64,000 bases of DNA, taken from contig JAQJVL010002601.1 in the NCBI GenBank assembly GCA_035578905.1, forward strand, positions 1 through 64,000, written 5' to 3'. The position numbers were made by a program, and so were the translations under genes. Under the pieces are notes generated by a model. It made no database searches. It saw nothing but the letters and a program-made list of their open reading frames with translations, and had not been told where the DNA came from. Numbering within the stretch: the stretch's first letter is position 1; each line of letters opens with the position of its first letter. This stretch comes from Stictocephala bisonia (Eukaryota; Arthropoda; Insecta; Hemiptera; Membracidae). Below are positions 46,264 through 58,540 of the stretch, piece after piece.

Positions 46264-49200
46264 TTAGGTGTTTAGAACTTCCCTGTACACAACATTCTTG
46301 GTTTTGCCGCATGGCTGAAGGATGACCAGGTTGTCAGGGGAACTAACCCTAGAACACGCGACATAAAGCTGTCCATGAGAGAAACAATCATTCCTGAGAT
46401 CCACACCAGCCAGTTTCAAACTCTGTCCCTGTGCTTTATTTATAGTCATTGCATAGCACAATTTGACGGGAAACTGCAGACGTTTGATCTCAAAGTGGTA
46501 ATCTGATGGGATGAGAGGGATCCGGGGGATGAAGACAATTTCTCCTTGACTAATGCCTGTGAAAATCGTGGCTTCAATGATATGTTTGTGTAGAGTCTTC
46601 ACTTGAAGCCTGGTACCGTTACACAGTTTTGGAGGGTTTAAGTTGCGCAACAGAATTATTGGAGATCCTATTTTGAGGCTGAGAATGTGAGGTGGTATTC
46701 CAGGTGGTTCTAGAGTATGCAAGAACTCTACAGGGTAATTAACAGCATCTTCAGCGTCCAAAACAGAGTCAACAGATTCATACGTTACAACCTTAGTTGG
46801 CAGCTTTTCCAAAATAAAGTTGTTTATGTCGTTGGCTGACTCATTAGTTGGAGTAAGAATTGCTCTTTCTTTAAGCCACGAAACACAATTCACTCCCTCT
46901 AGATTAATGTTAGGGTATATTCTGTCTGTCAAACTAATCAGGTCTCCTACCACAATGCAGAGGTTGTCAAGAATAGTTATTCTTCCCTCATCTTCCAAGA
47001 ACAGGCCGTCGCCAATTTGAAGCAATAGGCTTGAAAATGCCTCTGCCTTCAAGTCACTGTGTAGGTGAACTCTCATGTTAACTTTCAAGGACAGCACTTT
47101 GATATTAGGCCATAAGAAAGATGATTTAAGACAGGCATTTACTTCATCTGCACGTGTTCCTTTTGGCACAACAGGTAAGGTCTGTCTGAAGTCACCTGAC
47201 AAAAGCACTGCAACCCATTAGGCGGTTGCATGATTTAATATCTTGGAGCGTCATGTTTAGAGCCTCAATGCCTCCCATATGAGCCATGGTGCATTCATCC
47301 CACACGATAAATTTTGCTTCTCGGAGCACATGTGCCATGTCACTCTGCTTGGAGATGTTGCATTGTGGTGACTCAGCATGATTAAGATTTAGAGGCAACT
47401 TGAAAGTAGAGTGTGCTGTCCGCGCTCCTTCAATCAACGTAGCTGCAATGTCTGACGAAGCAACGGCAATGGCAATGTCCCTTTGGATCCTAATTCTGGC
47501 CAGTAATAGATTTATTAAGAATGTTTTTCCAGTACCACCAGGAGCGTCGAGAAAGAAAAACTGACCGGAATCAGAAGAAATGCTGTGAATGATTAAATTG
47601 TATGCTTCCCTCTGTTCTTTATTTAATTTTGGAACATTTACAGCAAGTGCTTGAGACATATGTGCGTTATCATAACAAAGTTCATTCATGTACATACGGT
47701 TATTAACAACAGTTGTTGGCTCTCGGGAAGGTGATGGAAGTCCACATTGTGAGAGTGTTTTACCCGACATGGTTATAATAATATCCTCAAGAAGTGTAAG
47801 ATATTTATTGTAAATAATGTCACTTATCAATTGTGTATTTCCACCATCTCTCGCCATTTGCCATTTAATGTCTTCTGCAAGTGTGTCTCGATATTTCTGC
47901 CACAATTTTGTAGGATCTCCTACTTGGCAGAAAACCAGCATGATGGCAAACAATTCTCGGATTTTGGTTGGAGAGTCAGAAATGGAGGCTTCTTCGGGAC
48001 CGACAGTGGAGCGACAGCTCCCAGTGACCATCGTCTTCCAGCAAACCGAGTGCTTTACATGTTGCCTGAAATGTTGGATATACTACTCCTTCCACAGTTT
48101 TAAGGGAAATAAATGATGTGGGGCCACGGACTTTATGTAATAGGAGGCGTAAATAGTAGCACTCAGTATTTCCCGGATGAACAGTGTATACTCTGCCCAA
48201 AACTTGATCTCTCTTCACCCCCGGATAACCCGACACGGGCTTACCTTGTTTCCTCCTGCAGAAATTGTTGTTTTTCCATAGGTAATAATTTGGGACTTCC
48301 ACATACAAAAGGGTTTTTGCAAAGGCATCAACTTTGCATAAGTCAAAGAAGGCCAGAAGTGTTGTATTAGGAGGATTATTTATTTTCTGAAGGAGATTGT
48401 CCGTAGTAAAATAAACTCTCTGACCGTTTTCTAGATGTACGGATAAGTGCATTTTTAACAGGCGGAAACCTCTCGTGTATAGGGAAACAAAGAATGCGCC
48501 AGGCTGCCTCAGAGCTGCTGATGTATCGTCCTGCCTCGTACCTCGCCACCTCAACCAGATCTTCCACGGTGAACGCTGCCTGGTCAGAGCCTTTGTTGAC
48601 GTACTTGCAAATGTATTTAATTTATTGAACTGAATTACAGTACTCAACATTAAAGTGTGCCGTGAAGGTCCGAGACAGGACAGGATTGTATGGCACCACC
48701 CACCGATTGTCGAGATCAATACCCCTTATGTTAACGGTGAAACCACCATCTGCCGGGGATCGCCTGCGATAAAGGGGATAGCCATCCTCACCAGATTGAG
48801 TTTCCTTCAAAAGTGGTCGGGGGTATTTCTTGGAGCAGGCTCCATCAATCATGCAAGGTGAGGTCCTGTTGAGAAGTCCACATGGGCCGTGAATCATTGT
48901 TGTCTTGACAATATCATGGAGGGTTGGATCTAAATTGGGATCAGGTATTTCAGCTCTTATTATTTTATCTATTTTATTATGCCTTATTTTTTCTACCAGC
49001 CACAGTAGGATATGAACGTGGGGTAGTCCTCGTTTTTGCCATTCAATTTTGTACATGTGACACCTGGTAACGCCGAAGATGCAACCTTTAGTAAGGAAAT
49101 TAATCATTTGCTTCACCTTAATATGAAAGACCCTTGCTATTATGTCATGTCTATGGTGAGACTGTTGTCCTTGTCTCAATACATTTACGATGTCTGGCCA

Positions 49201-51204
49201 TTTTGGATTACAGGTAAATGTAATAAACAAATCTGGCCGCCCGAAATGGCGCACATATGTCATAGCGTCTTGTGTTCGCTCATGCATATAGCGGGCACCT
49301 CCAGTGAAAGATGATGGCAGGACAATCATCTTGCCAAGATCTGATAACTGTACATCCGTTTTTGTCATGGCATCCTTTAGGTGCACATACTCATCACTTC
49401 TTAACTTTTTTTGATTAAAACGAATCCAATTAAGTCTTTCAGTCTCGATCTTCGCATACATGTCTACCAGAAATTGGTTGAAGAGGTTACGGAACAACAG
49501 TATGTAGCATTGCTGCCCATTACGCTCCATTATACTGTAGCTGTAAAAGTCAGCCGCAGATACGGTCTTCTTGAGAGGAGCCTTGGTCTTCGGATCATGC
49601 TGGGGTATATTGATTTGATATCCATCTTCTCCACGGCAGAATATCAAAGGGTATTGGAGAGCGTCATAGGCACGGTGCGTCTCGCTGATCCGTATCAAAC
49701 TGTTGTCTCTGCTTTTGATAACAATGTCTCTCTTCTCGAAGTTTTGGCCAACAATGACAACTGGAATTTCTCTATTCGTGGGGGCATTATATCGACCTCT
49801 GTGCCCTCCAGAAAGCTTTTTATCGGCTTTAATTAACACTTGGAAATCCTTCTGGTCCTGAGGAATAGAATCAACTGCAACTTTAAAATCCAGTATATAT
49901 TTGTTGTGTTCATGGAGCAGTTTTTGCAGTTGGGTTACCAGTTCAGCATTGACACCATTGTATACACCACAGCGTATGTCTCTCTCGGTGTCATCATCAC
50001 CAACAAAATAAATCTGGAGAAATGATGGCTGCTGTTGAGGTTCTGGCAACAGGCACCCTATTCTGTGGTATACCTGCCCTTGCACCTTAAATGTTGGCAT
50101 AAAATTACCTTCCTTTACATCTTTGCCTCCAAATGATGTCATTTGGAAGCATCCATTGTATTTTCGGGCAGAAGAAAGAAAATGCTCCGCCATTGGATGC
50201 TGATGAGTGAGGAGACTGTGTAAGGGCTCAGGGTAGGGCTCAACGGACGGGAGCTGAACTTTTCCGTTTTTGCAGCACATTACAGGTGCCTCATCGTTCC
50301 ACTTAAGCGCAGAGCACCATACACAGAGAGATCTAGATCCGAGAGTAACAACATTGTCGTTAGAATAATTAGTCTGAAGGTCATATTCAAATCCGCTCAT
50401 TGACTTATTAGTCCAAGGCTTAGCTGCATACTTTTCAACTGCCTTTCTGTGTACATCGGGATTATTAGCTGCATACTTTTCAGCTGCCTTTCTATTTATA
50501 TCAGGGTTATTAGCTGCATACTTTTTAACTGACTTTCTATTTACAATAAGGTTCTTCTTTACATAATTTTTATTAGCTTCCTTTAATTGTTTTGATCTTA
50601 TTGAATTTGAAAATCTTTTTCTACGTTTTTGTCCTCTTCGCCCTGTAACAGGTGTTGAAGATGTAAAAGTTTCGTCGGACTGTGGCACAAAGCACGAAGA
50701 ATTTGGTTTACATTCAATTGGATCATTGATGGTCGGTTGTTGATGACCAATTCCATTGTTGGACTGTTGTGCCAACGGAATCAAAACGTCATAGTGGCCA
50801 CGTCTGTGATGCCCCATGAACCGAACTCGGTTGATTCCTTAAATGGCCTCCCCAAATTCAGCACGAAGGATGCCATTTTGGAATACCTCTAACTTAAATG
50901 GGAATATCTCCCCAGCCGTCTTAAGCTCGCAAGTATTTCCAAAGGTGTATGGCCGGGACATTTCAGCAATGTACTCCAGTCTGTTAATATATGGGACTCC
51001 AGATGCATCCTCAGTGAATTCCTGTAGCCTTTGCCAATTTATAGATACATGATTTACAATGTCGGCCCGTATTTGTGCAGACCTTGATAAATCCCCGTAG
51101 ATCAGAAATGCCAACGAAAAGAATAGGCAAGCGCCGTCACCGGGCATCTTAACCAATCGGTGCGGAACCTGTACTCCATTAATGGAAACTATTTCTTCAC
51201 TCAT
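46264..51204 (-). pseudogene. Helitron-2 OTU-Rep-helicase protein, broken
   Basis: From the ATG at 51204 (MSEEIVSING) the protein opens with an OTU cysteine-protease domain: GDGACLFFSLAF carries the catalytic Asp/Cys region, and GHYDVLIP just after 50817 carries the histidine. A single in-frame TAA at 50839-50841 separates them. Then follow a KYAANNPD-type repeat (50400-50580), the zinc finger (CVWCSAL...CCKNGKVQLP), Rep motif CNPKWPDI, HUH motif PHVH (near 49015), and a second in-frame TAA (48622-48624) just before the tyrosine motif KYICKYVNKG. Pif1 helicase pieces follow: GGTGKT near 47535, WDECTMAH near 47290, GDFRQTLP, INKAQGQS and HGQLYVACSRV. Further frameshifts lie near 48465, 48000 and 47200. 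At least five lesions make it inactive. OTU domains are known in animal Helitron proteins; their role is unclear. Confidence 0.92.
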
Positions 51205-51210
51205 CTTCAC

Positions 51211-51680
51211 TCATTAAACAGTTTTTGTTCAAAGTTTTAATTCTAAAAACAAACATCATACTGATACTACACTTTCCGAACATAACCAAACAAAACCCTT
51301 GCACATTCACAACAACATTCAAATCTCAGCTGTAGGTAACATAATATAATAACTTTACAAATGATTACTAAAATTTAATTCACATCAACCTGCATTTATA
51401 AAATTTCCTTTATTATATTTATGATTTTAATTTTAGTAATAGTAAACACATGTTTTATATTACAGATGGTATTTGTTTACATTTATAATACATTGTGTAA
51501 ATGGCAATTTTTATTTTCTAAATTATTATAAAAAGGAATAAAATATCTTAAAACCTTTTCTTAGCAAGCACCTACGACTTAAAAGTAACTCACATACCAA
51601 ATTTCAGCATTGTAGGTGCTTTAGTTATTGAGAATTCGTGATGAGTGAGTGAGTCAATTTGGCTTATATAGATATATAGA
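51211..51680 (-). promoter_or_regulatory. Helitron-2 5' leader
   Basis: Non-coding DNA between the TC terminus and the OTU start codon, AT-rich. No promoter element can be fixed. Confidence 0.5.
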
Positions 51681-51740
51681 TTAATAACAAATCAACATCA
51701 AAGTTCGAAAACAAATATGCAGTAGTAAATATATAAATGT

Positions 51741-54562
51741 TCAATGGGAAGTTTGGCAATGCATATTTTTTACTAGTTTCTCAACATCTGGTTTAATATT
51801 AGAAATTGACACTTTCAGTACATTATTCAGATGATTATCAGTTAGCCTACTACGAGTTTTATTTTTTACATAGTTCATTTGAGAAAACAATTGTTCGCAC
51901 AAATATGTACTTCCAAAAAGACTCATCATTTTTAAAGCATGATTTCTTAAATTAGAGAGATCATCCTTGTCAACATACTTAGAATAAAATTCTAATAAGC
52001 CAAGATCATATTTTTCCTTCAACTCTGAATTACATTGTAAGTCAGTAAGTTCCATTTGCATGATTCCTGGCGCATCACTGACATTGAAGCTGAACGGCCG
52101 AGCAAACAACTGAAGAAGTTTTTCATTTTTCCTGAAGTAGGAGTACCGGGCACTGAATTCATCTTTCAGTTTATTTAATGCAGTAACATACTTATTCATA
52201 TGATAACCCTCACACTGTGATAACTTCTGAAAATGAGTTAGGTCAAAGTTTTTTAGTTGATTTGTCCACAGATCAATCTTGCACTCGAATGACTTGACAC
52301 AGTCAAAAAGGTTGTGAATGAAGTTGTCTGGACTTTGCAATTTTTTGTTAAGAATGTTGAGATGCATTGTAATGTCTGCACAGAAAGCTAAATCACTTAC
52401 CCAAGTAGGATCATCGAATTCACAGACAGGTTTATTTTTGCTTTCCAAAAATTGTTTAATTGGATCTTTTAATTCAAAAACTCTCTGTAACATTTTACCA
52501 CGGGAAAGCCAACGAACATCACAAAAGTAAGCTACATCTTCATAATCTGAATTAATCTCAAACAAGAAGTTTTGGAATTTTGTATGCTTGAGTCCATTAG
52601 ATCTGATAAAGTTTACAACTTTGATCACAGTGTTCATTACGTTCTCAAAACCTACTGCCTTAGAACTCAGATGTTGTTGATGTATGATACAATGATAGGA
52701 CAAGATGGTATTGGCTCCTGTATTTTTCTGAATCAATGCAACAACTCCATTGTTTTTCCCAATCATGGAAGGACAACCATCTGTGGCAATCCCTGCCAAG
52801 TTTGCAAGACTAAGTTTGAATTTTTCGAGAACTTCCATTACACATTGAAACATATCTGTGCCCTTTGTAGTCCACTTCATTGGATGTAAGCTTAATAGCT
52901 CTTCAGTTATTTTGAAATTATCATTGATTCCCCTAACAAAAATGGATAACTGTGCAGTATCGGACACATCCGTACTTTCGTCAAGTGCAATTGAGTAGTA
53001 TACAAATTGAGAACATTCATACACCAGAGAACTGTCAATATATATATTTTGTTTTTACTTTATTGCCATATAATACAATTAGTACATGGGCAGGCATCAA
53101 TTATTCTAGTGAACAATACTGTACATAGAATACACACACACATATATTCCTAGAATTATAATTACAACATTAACTATATTAATTACTTTGCAGAAACTCA
53201 TTTATATTATAATATGCTTCACTCAAAAGTAAGCCTTTAAGTCTGGTTTTAAAAGGTTTTGCATCCATTTTAATTTTTAGTGGGGCTGGCAGAGAATTAA
53301 ATAATTTAATACTATTCATTAATAAATGTTTTTTTTAAAAAGGAGGTCCGGTGTTTAAGTATTGGTAGATTTGTTTTACTTCGGAGGTTGAAGCTATTGG
53401 AGCATTGAGATGGTTCCATTCTGAAAAGGTCAGGGTTATTTATGACAAAACTTAGTGTTTGATATATATAAATGGATGGAAGTGTTAAAATATTGTGGTT
53501 TTTAAACCATTCTCTGCATGAATCGGCTCTTCTTAGTTTGAAGATGATCCTTACGGCTCTCTTCTGAAGTTTGAATAGTTGTTTAGTTCTACTGGTTTCA
53601 GAGCCCCAAATAGATATTCCATATGAGAGGTGTGGATAAACTATCCCATAATAAGCTGTTAGGAGATGACAAGACTCAAGCTGCGATGATAGAACTCTTA
53701 GTGCAAAAGTTCCTGAGCTCACCAAGCTTGCTACTCTATTTACATGGCTATTAAAGCGCAAGTCATCATCTATAAGCAACCCTAAGTACTTGACAGATTT
53801 TACAGGGCATATTAAAGAATCTCCTAAAGCATGCATTCCATGGTCCACTCTCCTTTTTGGTAATAGAAAAATTTAAAATACTAGTTTTTTCCATGTTAAC
53901 CACAAGTTTGTTTGAACTAAACCACTGAAGCAAACAATTAATTTCAATCGTAAGACTTTGACCCAAAAGGGGTTTACTTGGCTCAATAATTGACACAGCT
54001 GTATCATCGGCAAAAAGGCTTATATCTGCCCTAGAAACGCCTGATTTTGTCGTTTACAAACAGAAGAAAAAAAATATCATTTGCCATATCATCAATACGC
54101 CTGGAATCTGGAGTAGATGCAGATAGGCTAATTTTAGAACACAACTGTTTTTGTGCTGGGCAGAGAATTTCAGCAGCAGATTACATACATTCTTTTATAA
54201 ACTCTGCATCTACAAAGGGCTTTGATTTTTTGCAATTTTTTCAGCTACAAGAAAACTAACCTTAACACAGGCCTGTCTCGACTGTTGGTTTCTTGAATGA
54301 AAACTGCTGATTTTTAAGTTTTTTCTTTAAATCACTGACTTTATCACTCCGAACTTGGCCTTGAAACACATTAAATTTCGCAGCATGCTTCGTTTCGTAA
54401 TGACGCTTCAAGTTGTACTCCTTCATTACCGCAACTGATTCATTGCATACCAAACAAATAGGTTTTTGATTTATATCAATAAAAAAGTATGCCTCTGTCC
54501 AAACGTTCTTGGAAAATACGACACTCGTCACTTACTTTTCGTTTCTTACTTGAACTAGCCAT
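51741..54562 (-). pseudogene. hAT-B transposase (ZBED5/GTF2IRD2-like), broken
   Basis: The reading starts at the ATG at 54562 (MASSSKKRKV). A frameshift lies near 54505. A BED zinc finger follows (CLVCNESVAVMKEYNLKRHY then TKH). Lesions occur near 54260, 54225 and 54183 around FLVAEKIAKK and FVDAEFIKECM. After RIDDMANDI the gene is split by a LINE (about 53045-54072). The C-terminal 430 codons (51741-53040) are open: the catalytic ALDESTD block, GIATDGCPSM, YHCIIHQQ, RWLSRGK, and the C-terminal dimerisation region (FGSTYLCEQLFSQMNYVKNK...SRLTDNHLNNVLK). The family is the hAT group that gave rise to vertebrate ZBED5 and GTF2IRD2-like genes. It is inactive because of the lesions. Confidence 0.9.
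53045..54072 (-). mobile_element. 5'-truncated LINE inside the hAT-B transposase
   Basis: The insert reads on the minus strand from the reverse transcriptase palm (LLFVND, then RADISLFADDTAVSIIEP at about 54030-53980) through SNKLVVNMEKTSILNF. After a frameshift near 53850 it continues with VKYLGLLIDDDLRFNSHV, GIVYPHLSYGISIWG and LQKRAVRIIF, to a stop at 53312. The 3' end has AATAAA and an A-rich tail at about 53045-53070. The endonuclease and the first half of the polymerase are missing, as usual for aborted LINE insertions. This is the CR1/Jockey type. Boundaries are good to about 15 bp. Confidence 0.88.
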
Positions 54563-55041
54563 TTTCTATAATATTTAAAATCGCACTAACTATCGCACTA
54601 TCGTATCGCATTAACTGTCTGAAATGTACTAAAATAAAATGGCGGAAATGGTGCGGTCGACGTCCTTGATGGTAGACGGCAACCAGTTTTTCCTCCCACT
54701 CGACCGACCGAAATGTTCCGATGACAACCGACCTTCTCCGAACTAGAGTGACTCGACCGACATCAGGCAGAGTGAGAGAGATATACAGACAGTCGTTTCA
54801 AATGTTTGGCTGCTTTCACTTCGCCGCCTCTACCTTTGTTTTACGTAATGAATAGGAAATATATTCGTGTTGTTGAATACATTCGCTGGTTACTTAGGTT
54901 TAGAAACCGATTAGTATTATTTGTATAATGTATTTACGTATATTGTTTTAATATTTTTTGGCCAGGTGACGGGCCGCAAATTATCACAAGGCGGGCCGCA
55001 AGCGGCCCGCCGGCCTCATATTGCCGACCCCTGATCTAGGG

Positions 55042-55232
55042 GATGGTCAGAGAAATACATACAAAACATTGTAGGAACAGCACGTTGTCACAAAAAAATT
55101 AGAAAAATAAAAAAGGAGCCAATGCAAATAATGTGCAGCAAGCAACATGAACACGTGATGCATTTTATGCATCACTGTGCAGCGAGTGACATGAACAAGT
55201 GATGCATTCTATGCATCACTGTGCTGCAAAGT
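55042..55232 (-). repeat. piggyBac-1 right end with subterminal palindromes
   Basis: Two tandem copies of GTGATGCAT-tnta-TGCATCAC followed by TGTGC (55158-55175 and 55200-55219), ending CTGCAAAGTG directly before TTAA (55233-55236). Likely transposase binding sites; the role is inferred from position. Confidence 0.6.
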
Positions 55233-55236
55233 GTTA

Positions 55237-56980
55237 AATCAAAAGTAGGCCACATGGCCGACGAAATATTTACCACACTAGGGCGTGTCCATTTTGCCAG
55301 GCATTCGTACGTTCAGAAGCGGGCAGTCTGCGAGTACACACACAGCGGGCCGATAAAATGTCAACCCTACTCGGTGACAGTGATTAGAGACTCAACACTA
55401 TGCTTGTTCAAATCGGCAAGTTACCGTACAGTAAGTACATTTTAGTTAATATTGATCACAGTTTAATTATTGGTCTTAATAACGATTTAAGTTAAAGTTA
55501 AGTTGTGAGCGGTGCGTTACGGGCCAGTCATGAGTGACCGCCGACCGCCAATGACTTCGTCGAGTGTGTATGAAGACTGGCCACTCTAGTTGCTTCAATA
55601 CTAATTAACCTATCGGCATATTATCACTCAGCGTGTTCAAAATTGTTCGTAATCACGACAGCTGAAGTAAGTTAGTCACAGTGCATTGTGAGAACCTCGA
55701 GAGTCCGACATACACCGGTAGACCTTGTGCTGTAATTCTGTCATCCACTCATTACAATCATCACTAAGCATGCTCAATTCCTATTATTTCTTTGGTATTC
55801 CTATGGCTTATTTTGTTATATTTTTGTTAGCACTTCTGTTATTTAGTAGCGTATTGCTGGTCACTTATTGTTAGATTTATCTTATGTATTCGTTATTGTT
55901 AGCTTAATCGTAGTTTTTCAAAACTGGTTTGTTTATTGTTTATACTCATTTATTATTGTAAAAATGGTGTATACCATATATAAATAAATAAACAGACAGC
56001 TACAAGAATGGGAGGTGACAAATACGCTATATGGGATACTTCACCGCGAATACTAACTGAGCCTACGACAGTATTCGCCTACGACACCAAACTGAGATGA
56101 AATAAGGCATCTTGATTGTTTCCCAACAATATGTAGATTAGTATAAGTTAGATTTTAGTTTAGTTAGAGTATAAATTAATAGATAACTTAAGTAAATAGG
56201 CTAGAATTTGATTTTAAGTAATAGAGTCTGATTTATCAATTAAAGTAATGTATATATTGTAATAGGGTTTGATTTTAATTAACCTTCACCCACAAAGTTT
56301 TACCAGATTTACCCGTTAACGCCCTGAGATAGGAGTATAAAATAGTAAAAAATTCTTAATTGTATTTTATAGATTAAATAAATTTAAATATAATTCAATG
56401 GAGTGATTGTTAAAAATAACATTAAAAAAATCATTTCAAACAAATAAATGTTTAACCGGTTCAGTGGGTATGCTCAACTAATACCTGAAAATTTCATGTG
56501 GAAGAGGAAAATAAATGTAGATAACTAGAAGAAAACAAAATAATATAAAAATAAGAGGTAAGGAATTATAATTTATTAAATGGCACGTGGTTAATTTTCA
56601 ATGTTTTTAAAGATGAAAATACACTATCTTTGGCTGTAGGCTAATACATTTAAAGAAAACATTTTGTTTTATGGTAATGGCTGTTGTATATTGCTTTAAA
56701 CACTGATTTAAGTTCTATTTCAAATCTTTATCTTACAAATTGTAATTTGTTTCAGACATTCACCACAAGGATTCCCAACTATTCCAACTTGTGGACATAG
56801 AAAAAGATAAGTCGGATTCAAACTCTGCTATGACTGATCCCGACTAAATTTACAAGACATAAGACGATTTCATCAAGGATTTTACAATTTTGCAGTAAAA
56901 TATATATATCAAGAAGGTTTTTTCTGTTCAAAATTATGAAGATAGGGAGAAAGTTAAAATCGAATTAGAAGGTCATAAAA
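55237..56980. other. gene-free stretch
   Basis: Mixed-composition DNA without a supported gene. A short frame at 55221-55445 is unsupported. Ata/aaataaa-rich tails near 55975 look like the 3' end of some transcript or repeat. Confidence 0.35.
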
Positions 56981-56989
56981 AGGGGTAAG

Positions 56990-57705
56990 ATGTATTTTGA
57001 GCTATTACAAACTGAGGCGGATGTCAGTCACTTACTCATTTGACTGTCAGAATAATTTAATCTGTCCAAAGTTGACCGATCAAGCTGCTTACTTTTTACG
57101 ACAATTTTGTGTAAATAATTTTACAATTTGTCTTGGATCTCCTCATTCAAAGCAGACTAACGAAAACACTTTCGTTTATGATTGAACTGAAATTAAAAGT
57201 GCAAAAGTTTCAAGTGAAATAGCATCTTGTGTTCGCCATCGATTATCTGAAACTATATATATCCACAAAATAAACATGCAATTAGATTGTTTGCAGATGG
57301 AGCTGGTGGATAAAATAAGAACACCATTTTTATAGCTGCGTTGTCAAGCTGGTTATTGACTATAGCGCCTCAGCACATTGAGAGGATTGTAATACAGTAA
57401 CCTGCTCCTGGGCATTCTTATATTCCGCCTGACAGAATACTCTGGGCGATAAAGATAAAAGTTATAAAACTTGAGTCCATCACCCACCTTAACTCGTTCT
57501 TTGTCATATTCAATGAAAGTAGAACTGTTAAAAGATTATGTTTGGATTTTGATGTTGAAAACTGGAAGGAAGTATGTAGGTCAGCAGTAAAGAAGTCTGA
57601 TGAGTGGCACTTTAAGTTTCCTAGTTGTAAGCAAAACAATAATTTAGATCATTTCATTATCTACAACTTTCCCATTGATAAGACTTCACAAACACAAAAA
57701 TAAAA
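56990..57705 (+). pseudogene. decayed transposase-like protein of an unclassified insect repeat family
   Basis: The first piece (from about 57012) reads VTYSFDCQNNLICPKLTDQA, then YFLRQFCVNNFTICLGS and EIASCVRHRLSET. The second piece (57281-57690) reads RLFADGAGG, a stop, NKNTIFIAALSSWLLTIAP, a stop, then PGHSYIPPDRILWAIK and SDEWHFKFPSCKQ. I recognise this order (F-D-C-Q-K-N-L, Y-N-F-T-I, L-F-A-D-G-x-G-G-x-N-K-N, G-H-S-x-I-P-P-D-R) from a multi-copy protein family in insect genomes that looks like an RNase-H-fold DDE transposase. The asparagine-rich and acidic positions fit a metal site, but the superfamily name is not known to me. Two stops and at least one frameshift make this copy dead. 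Confidence 0.6.
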
Positions 57706-58540
57706 AAATCCTCACAATATCAATTTTTTATGTCATAGTAAGATTTGTCATGTGTGTAGTACTTATGTTAAATATTATTCGTTTATTTCGTTTTGAAAGT
57801 AGAGGTTAATTAAGTAAATTTCTTTATAAATAAAAATATAGCAAAAGTTTCATGTTACACACGGTAAAGGGTTAAAATGACAGTGAGAAGTAACATCTGC
57901 AAGATCTGTAGCTTGGATGTGCATGGTCAAGCCTAATTGCTTAAACTAAAAAAACATATATCTTTAAATAATTAATTGTTCAATCCAAGTTAGTCATACA
58001 CATTTGCTTCTTGCATAATTCATTATTATTTTATTAGCTGGTTTTGTATAGGCTGAATAGGAAAACATGGTTTTATAACGTGATTGTGACAAATCATTTA
58101 TATAAGAGTTAAAATGAAATTCTCATTTTAATTAATTAAAACCCAGTGACATGAAATTTTCGAGCAGCGAAGAAATTTTCATTTTTTTGTCAGGCAAGTT
58201 TGACAAGCGTAAAAAGTTTTGTCACTAACCAAAGTAATTAATAAATCAAGAAATGTTATAAGAATTATAATTTTTTTAACTATTTTTAATTATCAGGTTG
58301 AACGAATTAGTATTCTGAAAGCATAGTTTTATGGAGCATACAATTCTCTACAACTTTAAATTTAACGTTGGTTTCAATATATTAGTTTTCTTTATAATTG
58401 CTGATTTTGTATTTTAAATATATAACTAGTGAAATAATGTAATAATTAAGTCATGATGCATGGTGTGCGTCAGTGTTATCCATAAAAATGAATAAAGATT
58501 CTCTTACTGAGTGCCCCAGTGTAGTATTCCAGGGTTAAAA
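57706..58540. other. AT-rich gene-free stretch
   Basis: Nothing recognised. Confidence 0.4.

Larger units (their letters stand above)
45016..51680 (-). mobile_element. Helitron-2, decayed autonomous Helitron with OTU domain
   Basis: On the minus strand the 5' end TCTATATATCTATATAAGCC starts at 51680 (preceded by A), and the 3' end ...GGGTACCAGCTAG at 45016 is followed by T. It is inserted in hAT-B downstream of the transposase gene. Its 3' untranslated region carries one or two small plus-strand Helitrons. Confidence 0.8.
44724..55041 (-). mobile_element. hAT-B: Charlie/ZBED-like hAT element
   Basis: A 13-bp perfect inverted repeat, CAGGGGTCGGCAA, starts at 44732 and its complement ends at 55033. 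The 8-mer atctaggg flanks both ends (44724-44731 and 55034-55041). The ends resemble hAT-Charlie elements. It holds its own transposase (51741-54562), a Helitron inserted at 45016-51680, and a LINE at about 53045-54072. Without these it is about 2.6 kb. Confidence 0.92.
43300..55232 (-). mobile_element. piggyBac-1: decayed element carrying nest 2
   Basis: The right end is clear: repeated gtgatgcat...atgcatcac palindromes (55154-55225) then TTAA at 55233-55236. The same palindromes occur at about 43305-43372 and half of one at 44462-44475, and a C-terminal transposase fragment lies between. The left TTAA and terminal repeat cannot be placed with confidence. hAT-B (44732-55033) is inserted in its 5' part. 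Confidence 0.5.
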
